A DNA stretch of 64,000 nucleotides, from positions 372,001-436,000 of the forward strand of contig NZ_BMVR01000001.1 of NCBI RefSeq assembly GCF_014650815.1, in the 5' to 3' direction. Below, in pieces: positions 8,764 to 17,304 of this stretch. Made by a program: the position numbers and the translations under genes. The first letter of the stretch is position 1. Each line of letters starts with the position of its first letter. Source of the DNA: Streptomyces flavofungini. GTDB taxonomy: Bacteria; Actinomycetota; Actinomycetes; Streptomycetales; Streptomycetaceae. The notes under the pieces were generated by a model. The model saw only the letters and a program-made list of their open reading frames with translations, was not told the origin of the DNA and searched no databases.

Positions 8764-10134
8764 CTAGCGGGTGGGCTTCTCGCCGTCCGGCGGCAGCGGC
8801 TTCACGCCCCGGCACAGATCGGTCTTGTCGTTGGTCCCCGGCCAGGCCACCTTCTTCACCCGGTCGAAGTGCTTGCGGTAGGTGTCGTGCACCGAGTCGT
8901 CGTCGACCTTCACGATCACCTCGTCGTTCTCGCGCAGCGCGGGGGCCGTGTAGTTCTGCGAGCCGGTGAAGGTGACCTTGTTGCGCTTGCCGTCGTACAC
9001 GCCGTCGATGAGGACGTACTTGCTGTGGATGATGTACGGCGTGGTCAGCTTCTGGCCGGGCACGAGCGGGTCCCGGTCGTCGTTGTAGCAGCGCAGCGCG
9101 GGACCGCCGGGCTTGTGCAGGGCCTCCCAGGTGCCGGGGGTGCCGCCCTGGCTCTTGGCGCTGTCGGTCTCGGCGTACACGAGGTCGACCGCGCAGCCCG
9201 CCTTCTTCAGGGCGACCAGCTTGTCGGCGATCTGCTTGCGGGTGATCTTGAAGATGGAGGCGCGGACCTTCGTCTGCCGCCGCACGCCGTTCGCGTCCTG
9301 GTAGCTGCACGCGACGTTGTTGAGGACCGAGTACATGGTGTCGGTCTCGTTGACCGTGCCCTCGCGCGGGAAGAAGTACGCCTTGTAGAGGCCGTTGCTG
9401 ACCGTGCGGTAGTCCCAGCCCCGCCAGTCCATGCGGACCATGTCGTCGAAGTACTCGGCGAACGCGTCGTACATCGTCGGGTTGTTCGGGAGCTGCAGCG
9501 CGTCGTTGAAGAACTTGGTGTGCGCGGACGGCGTCGAGTTCGACGTGGTCTCCACGACGACGTCGCGGGCGCCCTTGACCTCGGAGAACAGCCAGAACTT
9601 GTTGTGCATGATCGACTTGCCGTGGCGCGGGTCGCCCAGACAGGACTTGTCCGTGGGACACAGCGCGACGAACGACTTCTCGGTCCGCTTCGTGCCGAGC
9701 GACGTCGCGAGCTTGGCGTACGAGGGGTTGTTCGGGCGGTCCGTGCGGCTCGTCGAGTCGAGCAGGATCTGTACGTTGACGCCGCGCTCACGGGCGTTCA
9801 GGAGCGCGTCGACGACCGGGGCCTCCCACACGTGGTAGACGGCGACCTTGATGGTCGAGCCGGGCACGGCCGCGTCGGTGAGCTGGATCAGGCGGGTGCG
9901 GATCGCGTGCTGGGCCTCGTCCGTGCCGAGCGGGTCGTTGAAGACCGGGCCCTCGGTCCACGTCGGCGTGGCCGCCGCCGTGTCGTCCGGGGCGGCACCG
10001 GCGGCGCCCGTGCCCGCGGCCTGCAGGCTCGCCGCCGCCGACAGGACCGTGGCGAGCGCCGCGGCCTGCCGCCCGCCCTTGACCTGTTTCACGGCGCGAT
10101 GGCGGCCCGTGCCCTTGAGGCGCAGCTGCGCCAT
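8764..10134 (-). CDS. Secreted phospholipase D-like protein
   Basis: A 456-residue product with an N-terminal export signal (basic residues, then about 20 small hydrophobic residues, then AAGAAPDD as a likely cleavage zone). Two HKD-type half-sites are visible, HNKFWLF near residue 176 and HSKYVLIDG near 366 followed by GSQNYT, as in the phospholipase D superfamily. It probably hydrolyses or transfers a phosphodiester outside the cell; lipid and nucleic acid substrates are both possible. The start is the ATG with GGGAGGG upstream. Cysteines in the mature part could form disulfides. It is a single-gene unit between rplU and rne. Confidence 0.85.
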   Translation of the reverse strand: MAQLRLKGTGRHRAVKQVKGGRQAAALATVLSAAASLQAAGTGAAGAAPDDTAAATPTWTEGPVFNDPLGTDEAQHAIRTRLIQLTDAAVPGSTIKVAVYHVWEAPVVDALLNARERGVNVQILLDSTSRTDRPNNPSYAKLATSLGTKRTEKSFVALCPTDKSCLGDPRHGKSIMHNKFWLFSEVKGARDVVVETTSNSTPSAHTKFFNDALQLPNNPTMYDAFAEYFDDMVRMDWRGWDYRTVSNGLYKAYFFPREGTVNETDTMYSVLNNVACSYQDANGVRRQTKVRASIFKITRKQIADKLVALKKAGCAVDLVYAETDSAKSQGGTPGTWEALHKPGGPALRCYNDDRDPLVPGQKLTTPYIIHSKYVLIDGVYDGKRNKVTFTGSQNYTAPALRENDEVIVKVDDDSVHDTYRKHFDRVKKVAWPGTNDKTDLCRGVKPLPPDGEKPTR

Positions 10135-10203
10135 GGTGCATCCCTCCCCTGACTCCGGCGCGCGGTCTCCCCACGGCACACCGGTGTCCTGTCCTCACGG
10201 TCG

Positions 10204-10269
10204 ACTCTTCGTCAACTCTTCACGACAACTCTTCACCACTACAAACCGCATGAGTCTTACAGGTAAGAC
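10204..10269 (-). promoter_or_regulatory. Direct repeats and palindrome upstream of the phospholipase D-like gene
   Basis: ACTCTTC occurs three times at 10204, 10215 and 10228 (spacing 11 and 13), each followed by a CA- or GTCA-like element. A 7-2-7 inverted repeat (GTCTTAC/GTAAGAC) lies at 10254-10269. The roughly 11-base periodic layout recalls direct-repeat activator boxes such as the Streptomyces PHO box, but the core does not match the GTTCACC consensus well, so this is only a candidate control region. Confidence 0.4.
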
Positions 10270-10340
10270 GTGGCGATCCAAGTAGCGGGCGAAAACGGCA
10301 CATTGGGGCCGCCCGGCGCGCATAACGCGCGCCGACGCGC

Positions 10341-10383
10341 CGGTGCCCCCGGCAGCGGCGAACTCGCCGTGCCGGGGGCACCG
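10341..10383 (-). terminator. RNase E/G terminator
   Basis: A 14-bp stem (10341-10354 with 10370-10383) extended inward by a further 5-bp stem after a one-base bulge lies about 75 bases after the RNase E/G stop. Confidence 0.82.
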
Positions 10384-10455
10384 TTGCTGCGGTGACGCCC
10401 TGCGACGTCAGCCGGTGTCAGCCGACTGTGTCGCTGTCAGCCACGCGGGCCGACC

Positions 10456-13400
10456 TCAGCCCGCGTCGGCCGGGGCCGAGACCACGGTGCCCGACTGCTC
10501 GGCGGCGGCCTTCTTGGTGGTCTTCGCCGCCTTCTTGGCCGTCGTCTTCTTGGCGGCCGTCTTCTTCGCCGTCGTCTTCTTGGCCGCGGTCTTCTTCGTC
10601 GCGGCCTTCTTGGCGGTGGCCTTCTTGGCGGTGGCCTTCTTGGCCGTCTTGCGCGCCGCCTTCTTGGCGGCCGGAGCGGCTTCCTCGGCGGCGTCGGCGG
10701 CGGGCGCCTCGGCCGTGGCGTCGGACACCTGCTCCGCGGCTGCCTCGGACGGCTTGTCCGCCGCGGGCACGACCATGACGGCCGTCTCCGCGGACGCGGT
10801 CGGCGCGGTGGCCTTGCGCACGGCACGGCGGCGCGGGCGCGCCGGGGCCTCGGTGGCGGTCTCCGCGACCGGCTCGGCCTGCGCCGCCGTGGCGGGCTCG
10901 GCGGCCGGGGCCTCGACGACCGGCTCCGGCTTGGCCGGCTCCGCGATGATCACCTCGGCGCTGTCGGCGGCCTTCGGCGAACCGGCCGGAGCCGTCGCCT
11001 TGCGGGTCGCCCGACGCCGCGTACGCCCCTTGGGAGCCGCGTCGTCCTCGACGGGAGCGGCGGGGGCCTCGACGGCGGCGGCCACGGGGGCCTCGACCGG
11101 CTCGGCGACCGGCGCAGCCGGGGCCTCCTCGGCCGACGCGGCTTCCTCGGCCGGGACGGACTCCGCCTTGACCCTGCCCGCACGGGACTTGGCCTTCTTC
11201 TCGGCACGCCCGGCCTTGTCGCCCTTGGCCGCGCGCCCGGACTTGGGGGCCTTGTCGGGCTGTTCGGCCTGCTCCGCGCTCTCGGGCGCCTCGACCTCGG
11301 CCGTCTCCGACTTCGGCGCGCCCGCGGGAGCGGACGCCCGGCGCGTGGCCCGGCGCCGCGAACGGCCCCGGGTGGCGGCCGCCTCGGCCTCGGCGGGGCT
11401 GCTGTACAGCTCCTCGTCGGGGACGAACGCGGGCTCGGGCAGCGCCACCGGCTCGGCGACCTCCGCGGCGACCTCGGCAGCCGTCTCGGCCTGCTCGGAG
11501 ACACCGGACTCGGCGGTCTCGTGCGTGTGGTCGTGGCCCGCGCCCTGGTCGCCGCCGCGGCCGCGCTTCTTGCGCTTGCCGCCGCCACCGGCCGTCGTCG
11601 CCTGGTCCATGTGCACGATGAGGCCGCGGCCGTTGCAGTGCACACAGGTCTCGGAGAAGGACTCCAGGAGCCCCTGGCCGACGCGCTTGCGGGTCATCTG
11701 GACCAGGCCGAGCGAGGTGACCTCGGCGACCTGGTGCTTGGTCCGGTCCCGGCCCAGGCACTCCAGCATCCGGCGCAGGACCAGGTCCCGGTTGGACTCC
11801 AGGACCATGTCGATGAAGTCGACGACGACGATGCCGCCGAGGTCGCGCAGGCGCAGCTGGCGCACGATCTCCTCGGCCGCTTCGAGGTTGTTCCTCGTCA
11901 CGGTCTCTTCGAGGTTGCCGCCCTGACCGGTGAACTTGCCGGTGTTGACGTCGATCACGACCATCGCTTCGGTCTTGTCGATCACCAGCGAGCCGCCGCT
12001 GGGCAGCCACACCTTGCGGTCGAGGGCCTTGGCGAGCTGCTCGTCGATCCGGTACGTCGCGAAGACGTCGACCTCGGACGTCCACCGCGAGAGGCGGTCG
12101 GCGAGGTCGGGGGCGACGTGCGAGACATAGCCGTGGATGGTCTCCCAGGCCTCGTCGCCGCTGATGATGACCTTCGAGAAGTCCTCGTTGAAGATGTCGC
12201 GGACCACCCGGACGGTCATGTCCGGCTCGCCGTACAGCAGGCTCGGCGAGCTGGTGGTGGTCATCTTCGACTTCTTGAGGATGTCCTCCCACTGCGCCTG
12301 CAGCCGCTCGACGTCACGGCGCAGCTCGTCCTCGCTCGCGCCCTCGGCGGCGGTGCGCACGATGACGCCCGCGTCCTCGGGGACGATCTTCTTGAGGATG
12401 GTCTTCAGCCGGGCGCGCTCGGTGTCGGGCAGCTTGCGGCTGATGCCCGTCATGGAGCCTTCGGGCACGTAGACCAGGTAGCGGCCGGGCAGCGAGACCT
12501 GGCTGGTCAGGCGGGCGCCCTTGTGGCCGATCGGGTCCTTGGTGACCTGCACGAGGACGGACTGGCCGGACTTCAGGGCGGACTCGATGCGGCGCGGCCC
12601 GTTGGCCATGCCGAGCGCCTCGAAGTTGACCTCACCGGCGTACAGGACGGCGTTGCGGCCCTTGCCGATGTCGATGAAGGCGGCCTCCATCGACGGCAGG
12701 ACGTTCTGCACCTTGCCCAGGTAGACGTTGCCGACGTAACTCGTCGACTGCTCCTTGTTGACGTAGTGCTCGACGAGGATGTTGTCCTCGAGGACGCCGA
12801 TCTGGGTGCGGTCGCCGTTCTGACGGACGATCATCTCCCGGTTGACCGCCTCGCGACGGGCCAGGAACTCGGCCTCGGTGATGATCGGGACGCGGCGGCG
12901 GCCCTGCTCGCGGCCTTCACGGCGGCGCTGCTTCTTGGCCTCCAGGCGGGTCGAGCCCTTGATGGACTGCACCTCGTCGGAGGGCGAGTCGTCGCCCTTC
13001 TTGCGCGGCTCGCGGACCTTGACGACCGTGCGCTCCGGGTCGCCCTCGCCCGGCTCGGCCTCGCCGTTGTCACCGGCGCGACGGCGACGGCGACGGCGGC
13101 GACGGCTGCTGCTGGAGCCACCCGCGCCCTCGGCCTCGTCGGTGTCGTCGTCGGGCTGGTCGGCGGCGGCCTCGTCGGACTCGTCGGACTCGTCGGCGGG
13201 CTCGTCGGACTGCTCGGCGTCGTCCGACTGCTCGGCGCCGTCGGCGGACTCGCCACGACGGCGGCGACGGCCACCGCGGCGACGGCGACGGCCGTGCCGC
13301 TCACCGGCGTCGTCACCGTCGACGTCGTCGGCGGCGGCCTCGTCGGCCGTCTCGGTCCCGGCGTCGGCCTCAGCCGCGACGGGCTCGGCCGCGACGGCCT

Positions 13401-14793
13401 TCTCGGTCTCCTCGGGCTCCGCCGCGACGGGCGCGGCGGGCTGCTCGTCCACGGCGCGGCGGCGACGACGGCGGCGCGGGCCGGTCTCCTCCTCGGCCAC
13501 GGGCGCGGGCGCAGGCGCGGGCTCGACGGGCTGCTCGGCCGCCTCGGCGGCGGCAGCGGCGGCGGCGCGCTCCGGGGTCTGGAACATCGGCTCGGCGAAG
13601 ACGGGCGCCTGGAACACGGCCACGGCGGGCCGCGCGGGGCGGCGCTCGGCGTCGTCGTCGGAGCGCGTGCCCGTCGCTGCGGGCGCGGTGAATCCGGCGG
13701 CGGCCTTGCGGGTGGCGCGGCGGCGGGTGCGGCCGCGCGGCGCGTCGGCGTCGGCCTGCTCGGCGGCCTCGGTGTCGCGGCCGTTACGCCCACGCGGGGC
13801 GGCGTCGGCCTCCGGCGCGGCGGCCGGGGTGTCGGCCGGGGCAGACACGGCGGCCTCGGCGGGCTGCGTGTCGGCCGCGGTGGCGGCGGCGCGGGTGGCG
13901 CGGCGGCGGGAGCGGCGCGGGGCGGCGTCCTCGGCGGCCGGGGCCTCGGCGGTGTCCGGGGCGGCGGCCTGCGGCGCTGCGGCCTCAGTGACCTCGGGGG
14001 TCTCCGTGGTCTTCGCCTCGGCGGCGGGCGCGGCGGCACCGCGGGTGGCACGGCGGCGGGCGCGGCGCGGGGCGGCGTCGGCCTCCGGGGCCTCGGGGGT
14101 CTCGGCGGCCGCGACGGCCTCCTCGGTCGTGGCGGGCTCCGCGTCCGGGGCGGCCTGCGGCTCGGCGGCGGGCGCGGCCGAGGCACGCGTGGCGCGGCGG
14201 CGGGCGCGGCGCGGGGCGGCGTCCTCGGCGGGGGCCTCGGTGGTCTCAGGGGTCTCGGGGGCCTCGGTGGCGGGTGCGGCCGGGCTCTCGGCGACGGCGG
14301 CCGACGCCTGCTCGGCCTCGGCTGCCTGCGGCGCACCGGCGGGCGCGGAGGCACGGCGGGTCGCACGGCGACGCGTACGAGCGGGCGCGGACTCCGCCAC
14401 GGCGGGCTCCTCGACTGCGGCCACCGGCTCGGCGGCGGGGGCGGCCGGGGCGTCGCCCTCGGCGGCGGACTGGGGCGCACCGGCGGGCGCGGAGGCACGC
14501 CGGGTCGCGCGGCGACGCGTACGAGCGGGGGCGGCCTCTTCGACGGCGGGCGCGGCCTCAGCGGCGGCCTCGGCGTTCCCTTCCGTCTCCTCGGCCTCGA
14601 CCTCGTCCTCGAGGTCGCTCGCGGTGTCCACGGCGGTGGCGGGGGTGGCCGGTATGGCCGGCCCGGCGTTCGTGGTGGTGCCCGCGGGCGGTCCCGCGGG
14701 ACGCGACGCGGCCCGGCGCCGGCGGCGCGGGGGCAGGGTGTCGCTGGGTGTGCTGTTGTTCGAACCCTCAGTGGGGTCGTTCGGCTCAAGCAT
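10456..14793 (-). CDS. rne: Ribonuclease E/G with repeated arginine-rich flanks
   Basis: RNase E/G cleaves single-stranded RNA in decay and rRNA/tRNA maturation. The product is 1445 residues. The catalytic core lies in the middle (about 640-1065): an S1 domain ([21 protein letters not shown]), the DNase I-like site with [12 protein letters not shown] and [11 protein letters not shown] carrying the metal-binding Asp residues, and a zinc-link CVHC near 1047. Both flanks are Ala/Glu/Pro-rich and disordered, and carry at least nine copies of an RRRATR-type motif, six before and three after the core. A lysine/alanine tail ([12 protein letters not shown]) ends the protein. An acidic stretch and a poly-Arg block precede the core. 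The ATG start has GGAGA eight bases upstream. Confidence 0.95.
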   Translation of the reverse strand: MLEPNDPTEGSNNSTPSDTLPPRRRRRAASRPAGPPAGTTTNAGPAIPATPATAVDTASDLEDEVEAEETEGNAEAAAEAAPAVEEAAPARTRRRATRRASAPAGAPQSAAEGDAPAAPAAEPVAAVEEPAVAESAPARTRRRATRRASAPAGAPQAAEAEQASAAVAESPAAPATEAPETPETTEAPAEDAAPRRARRRATRASAAPAAEPQAAPDAEPATTEEAVAAAETPEAPEADAAPRRARRRATRGAAAPAAEAKTTETPEVTEAAAPQAAAPDTAEAPAAEDAAPRRSRRRATRAAATAADTQPAEAAVSAPADTPAAAPEADAAPRGRNGRDTEAAEQADADAPRGRTRRRATRKAAAGFTAPAATGTRSDDDAERRPARPAVAVFQAPVFAEPMFQTPERAAAAAAAEAAEQPVEPAPAPAPVAEEETGPRRRRRRRAVDEQPAAPVAAEPEETEKAVAAEPVAAEADAGTETADEAAADDVDGDDAGERHGRRRRRGGRRRRRGESADGAEQSDDAEQSDEPADESDESDEAAADQPDDDTDEAEGAGGSSSSRRRRRRRRRAGDNGEAEPGEGDPERTVVKVREPRKKGDDSPSDEVQSIKGSTRLEAKKQRRREGREQGRRRVPIITEAEFLARREAVNREMIVRQNGDRTQIGVLEDNILVEHYVNKEQSTSYVGNVYLGKVQNVLPSMEAAFIDIGKGRNAVLYAGEVNFEALGMANGPRRIESALKSGQSVLVQVTKDPIGHKGARLTSQVSLPGRYLVYVPEGSMTGISRKLPDTERARLKTILKKIVPEDAGVIVRTAAEGASEDELRRDVERLQAQWEDILKKSKMTTTSSPSLLYGEPDMTVRVVRDIFNEDFSKVIISGDEAWETIHGYVSHVAPDLADRLSRWTSEVDVFATYRIDEQLAKALDRKVWLPSGGSLVIDKTEAMVVIDVNTGKFTGQGGNLEETVTRNNLEAAEEIVRQLRLRDLGGIVVVDFIDMVLESNRDLVLRRMLECLGRDRTKHQVAEVTSLGLVQMTRKRVGQGLLESFSETCVHCNGRGLIVHMDQATTAGGGGKRKKRGRGGDQGAGHDHTHETAESGVSEQAETAAEVAAEVAEPVALPEPAFVPDEELYSSPAEAEAAATRGRSRRRATRRASAPAGAPKSETAEVEAPESAEQAEQPDKAPKSGRAAKGDKAGRAEKKAKSRAGRVKAESVPAEEAASAEEAPAAPVAEPVEAPVAAAVEAPAAPVEDDAAPKGRTRRRATRKATAPAGSPKAADSAEVIIAEPAKPEPVVEAPAAEPATAAQAEPVAETATEAPARPRRRAVRKATAPTASAETAVMVVPAADKPSEAAAEQVSDATAEAPAADAAEEAAPAAKKAARKTAKKATAKKATAKKAATKKTAAKKTTAKKTAAKKTTAKKAAKTTKKAAAEQSGTVVSAPADAG

Positions 14794-15058
14794 GCGGGCG
14801 GTTCTCCCGTCACGCTCCCGGGCGCCGCGCCTGTACCGGACATGTCCGCGGCTCTCGCTTGCTGCGCGGGGCCGCCATCCGGGGGCGTGGGCGCCGCACG
14901 GGAGCTCTCTGTGTCTTGTCTCGCCGGTTCCGTACGCCCCTTGGTGCGGACGGCCTGGCGAAAGTCTTCTGGTCAGTGCGCCGCCCGACCCAGGTGGCTC
15001 CCGAGTACGAGGGCGGCGCTGCGGTGTTCTCGGCGAACGCCCCTGCGCGGGACCGTCC

Positions 15059-15901
15059 CTACTCCGGCGCCGTCGCGGCGGCAGGTGCGGCGTCCCCTGA
15101 ACGATCGGATCGATCGGCCGGAGCGGCCATGTCTGCCTCGCGGTCGGGCGCGAGCGGGTCGGTCACCGTGCCGGTCTCTTCATCGAAAAGCCCCTGCGCC
15201 AGCCTGGTCACCGCTGCGGGGACCGGCGGCGCCAGGTCGGCCACAGCTCGGAGACCGGACAGGACGTCGTCGGGTCGGACGGCAGGTGTCACGTGCCGCA
15301 CAACCAGCCGCAGTATCGCACAGGGCTTGTCGCTCGGCCTATCGGCACGGGAGGCGAGCGCCTCCGGGCCGAGGCTGTCGAGGCTCACGACGGCCGCGCG
15401 GGCGTCGAAGGTGCGCATGCCGTTCTTCGTGCGGCGCTGGACCTCGACGGTCTCGGCGGCGCGGAAGGCGTCGGCGGCGCGCTCGGCGTCGGCGGGCGCC
15501 ACGCCGTCCAGCCGCAGCTCCCACACGGAGGCGGTGAGCCGGTCGGCGAGGCCCGAGGTGCGGGCCTCGACGGCGTCGGTGATGTCGAGGCCGTCGGGCA
15601 GTGACGCGTCGAGCAGCTCCCACAGGGTGTGCGGGTCGCGGTGCTCGGTGAGGGCGATCTCCAGGTACTCGGCCTCGCTGCCCGTGCCGGTGGGTGCGGC
15701 ATTGGCGTACGACACCTTCGGGTGCGGGGTGAAGCCGGCCGAGTACGCCATGGGCACCTCGGCGCGGCGCAGCGCCCGCTCGAAGGCGCGCTGGAAGTCA
15801 CGGTGGCTGGTGAACCGGAGGCGGCCGCGCTTGGTGTAGCGCAGTCGGATGCGCTGCACCGCGGGTGCGGGCGGCGGGCCTTCGGGCTGTCGCTTGCCCA
15901 G
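15059..15901 (-). CDS. TIGR03936/DUF2344 radical-SAM-associated protein
   Basis: A protein of about 280 residues matching the family found beside or fused to TIGR03960-type radical-SAM proteins; the motif [17 protein letters not shown] followed by [12 protein letters not shown] is diagnostic. Its function is unknown. The start is odd: AAGGA lies eight bases before a CTG at 15901, giving a protein starting (M)GKRQPEG, which fits remembered relatives. The next standard start is a GTG at 15859 with no ribosome site. The C-terminus is an Ala/Pro/Asp-rich tail. It begins a few bases after the modular membrane protein's stop. The TIGR03960 partner is 3.5 kb upstream in the same direction. Confidence 0.85.
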   Translation of the reverse strand: MGKRQPEGPPPAPAVQRIRLRYTKRGRLRFTSHRDFQRAFERALRRAEVPMAYSAGFTPHPKVSYANAAPTGTGSEAEYLEIALTEHRDPHTLWELLDASLPDGLDITDAVEARTSGLADRLTASVWELRLDGVAPADAERAADAFRAAETVEVQRRTKNGMRTFDARAAVVSLDSLGPEALASRADRPSDKPCAILRLVVRHVTPAVRPDDVLSGLRAVADLAPPVPAAVTRLAQGLFDEETGTVTDPLAPDREADMAAPADRSDRSGDAAPAAATAPE

Positions 15902-15905
15902 TGGT

Positions 15906-17123
15906 CTAGTCCTTCGTGAGTACGGTCGTGCCAGGGTCCAGGGTACGTCCCCGGCCGCTGTCCGGTTCCCGCCGGGCCTGCGGGACCCGCTCGACGGGGG
16001 TCCGCTCCCGGGCGCCGCCGAACAGGGCGCGCCGCACGTCCGCACGGGCCTGGCGGACGCTCTGCCGGGCGGTGGCCAGGGCCTGCCTGGTGGCCCGGCC
16101 CACGGCCCGGGCGGCGTCGGCGGCGGGGCGCCACACCAGGTCGCGGACGGCGTGCCCGGCCGGGGTGAGGACGCTGCGGTACACCCAGCGCGCCGGGCTC
16201 ACGAAGATCCACCGAAGGAGCTGTCCGAAGAACCGCCACACGGCCCGCGACACGTGCCCCGCGACCCGCCAGGCGTGCCCGAGCGCGTCCCCGATCTCGC
16301 GCGCCACCACGGCGATGCCCCGCCCGATCGGCGCGAGCACCCACCGCCACACCGCCACCGCGGGCACCACGAAGATCCACCGCAGCAGCGTCCCGACGAC
16401 GAACCCGATCCCCCGCAGCAGCCACACGATCCCGGCCCCGAGCCACATCAGCCCGGCGCCGATGCCCCGCGCGACCCAGGCGATCGCGTGCCCGACCGGC
16501 GTCAGGACGTATCGGTACAGCGCCACCGCGGGCACCACGAACAGCATCCGCAGCAGCCACCGCACACCGCGCCCGAGCGCCTTGCCGCCGGCGCCGATGC
16601 CCCGCGCGACCCAGGCGATCGCGTGCCCGACGGGCGTCAGGACGTACCGGTACAGCGCCACCGCGGGCACCACGAGCAGCAGGTGCAGGAGCCAGCCGAG
16701 CCCGAGGCCGACCGGCACGACCACGTACCGCCACAGCCCCACCCAGGGCCAGACGAACAGGCACTTGCCGAGGAAGAGACCGGCTGCCGCGAGCCCCCGG
16801 CCCAGCGGAGCGAGGACGTACGTCCACAGCGCGCCCAGCGGCAGCAGCACGAGGGTCCGGCCGAGCCAGGCCAGCGCACGGCCGACAGGGCGCAGCGCGG
16901 TGTCGAGCAGGAACCGCCCGGCCACCACGAGCGCGTCCCACACCAGGCGCACCGGCACGACGACCACCAGCGCCACGATCCGCACCGGCAACCGGATGGC
17001 CACGACGAGACAGCCCTCCGCCTGCGCGGGGGGCTGTCTCGGTGCGAACTGCGGCGCGGGTGCCGCCGGGTGCTGCGCGGCCTGCTCCGCGGGGGGTGCG
17101 GCGGGCCGTTTCTCCAGGTCCAT
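15906..17123 (-). CDS. Membrane protein of tandem proline-tyrosine modules
   Basis: A 405-residue hydrophobic protein of unknown function. After a Pro/Ala/Gln-rich N-terminus of 35 residues it consists of six or seven repeats of about 45 residues around a core like VVPAVALYRYVLTPVGHAI. Two neighbouring modules are almost identical in DNA (16461-16540 and 16596-16675). Each module has a hydrophobic stretch interrupted by Pro, aromatic residues and conserved Gly/His, so re-entrant or amphipathic membrane segments are as likely as full spans. The C-terminus (about 330-405) is Arg/Ala-rich and cytoplasmic-looking. It lies between the Mrr-TerD gene and the TIGR03936 gene, all on the same strand. 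Confidence 0.82.
   Translation of the reverse strand: MDLEKRPAAPPAEQAAQHPAAPAPQFAPRQPPAQAEGCLVVAIRLPVRIVALVVVVPVRLVWDALVVAGRFLLDTALRPVGRALAWLGRTLVLLPLGALWTYVLAPLGRGLAAAGLFLGKCLFVWPWVGLWRYVVVPVGLGLGWLLHLLLVVPAVALYRYVLTPVGHAIAWVARGIGAGGKALGRGVRWLLRMLFVVPAVALYRYVLTPVGHAIAWVARGIGAGLMWLGAGIVWLLRGIGFVVGTLLRWIFVVPAVAVWRWVLAPIGRGIAVVAREIGDALGHAWRVAGHVSRAVWRFFGQLLRWIFVSPARWVYRSVLTPAGHAVRDLVWRPAADAARAVGRATRQALATARQSVRQARADVRRALFGGARERTPVERVPQARREPDSGRGRTLDPGTTVLTKD
16461..16675. repeat. 80-bp near-identical intragenic tandem repeat, period 135 bp
   Basis: Segments 16461-16540 and 16596-16675 differ at only about two positions, including wobble positions. They encode the GHAIAWVARGIG core of two adjacent modules in the membrane protein. 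The identity suggests recent duplication or ongoing gene conversion. Confidence 0.88.
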
Positions 17124-17199
17124 GTGGTGCTAGACGCACGCGGGGGCCATCCGGCTCCCGGTTTCCGCGCCTACCTCTGCCTTTCCGTTCGGGGGCGGT

Positions 17200-17304
17200 G
17201 CCACGGCGACGGCGGGTCACTCCACGGCGATGGCAGGCTAGTCGACGGCGAAGGCTGACTGCTCCACGGCGATGGCTGGTTACTCCACGGCGATGCCGTA
17301 GTCC
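17200..17304. repeat. Five 21-bp tandem units over the 3' end of the Mrr-TerD gene
   Basis: Five units of exactly 21 bases start at 17200, 17221, 17242, 17263 and 17284, each built on TCCACGGCGATGGC. The last unit covers the end of the coding region (residues GIAVE and the stop). On the minus strand the other units read as decayed copies of the same C-terminal peptide, several ending in a stop codon. Confidence 0.88.

Larger units (their letters stand above)
10135..10455. other. Region between the RNase E/G and phospholipase D-like genes
   Basis: A gene-free 321 bases holding the RNase E/G terminator hairpin (10341-10383) and the upstream region of the phospholipase D-like gene, with direct repeats and a short palindrome listed separately. 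Confidence 0.7.

Noticed and set aside
11521..15537. 1338-codon plus-strand frame opposite the RNase E/G gene
   Set aside because: The length results from GC bias; the product is Gly/Leu/Val-rich with no domain and the opposite strand encodes clear RNase E/G motifs.
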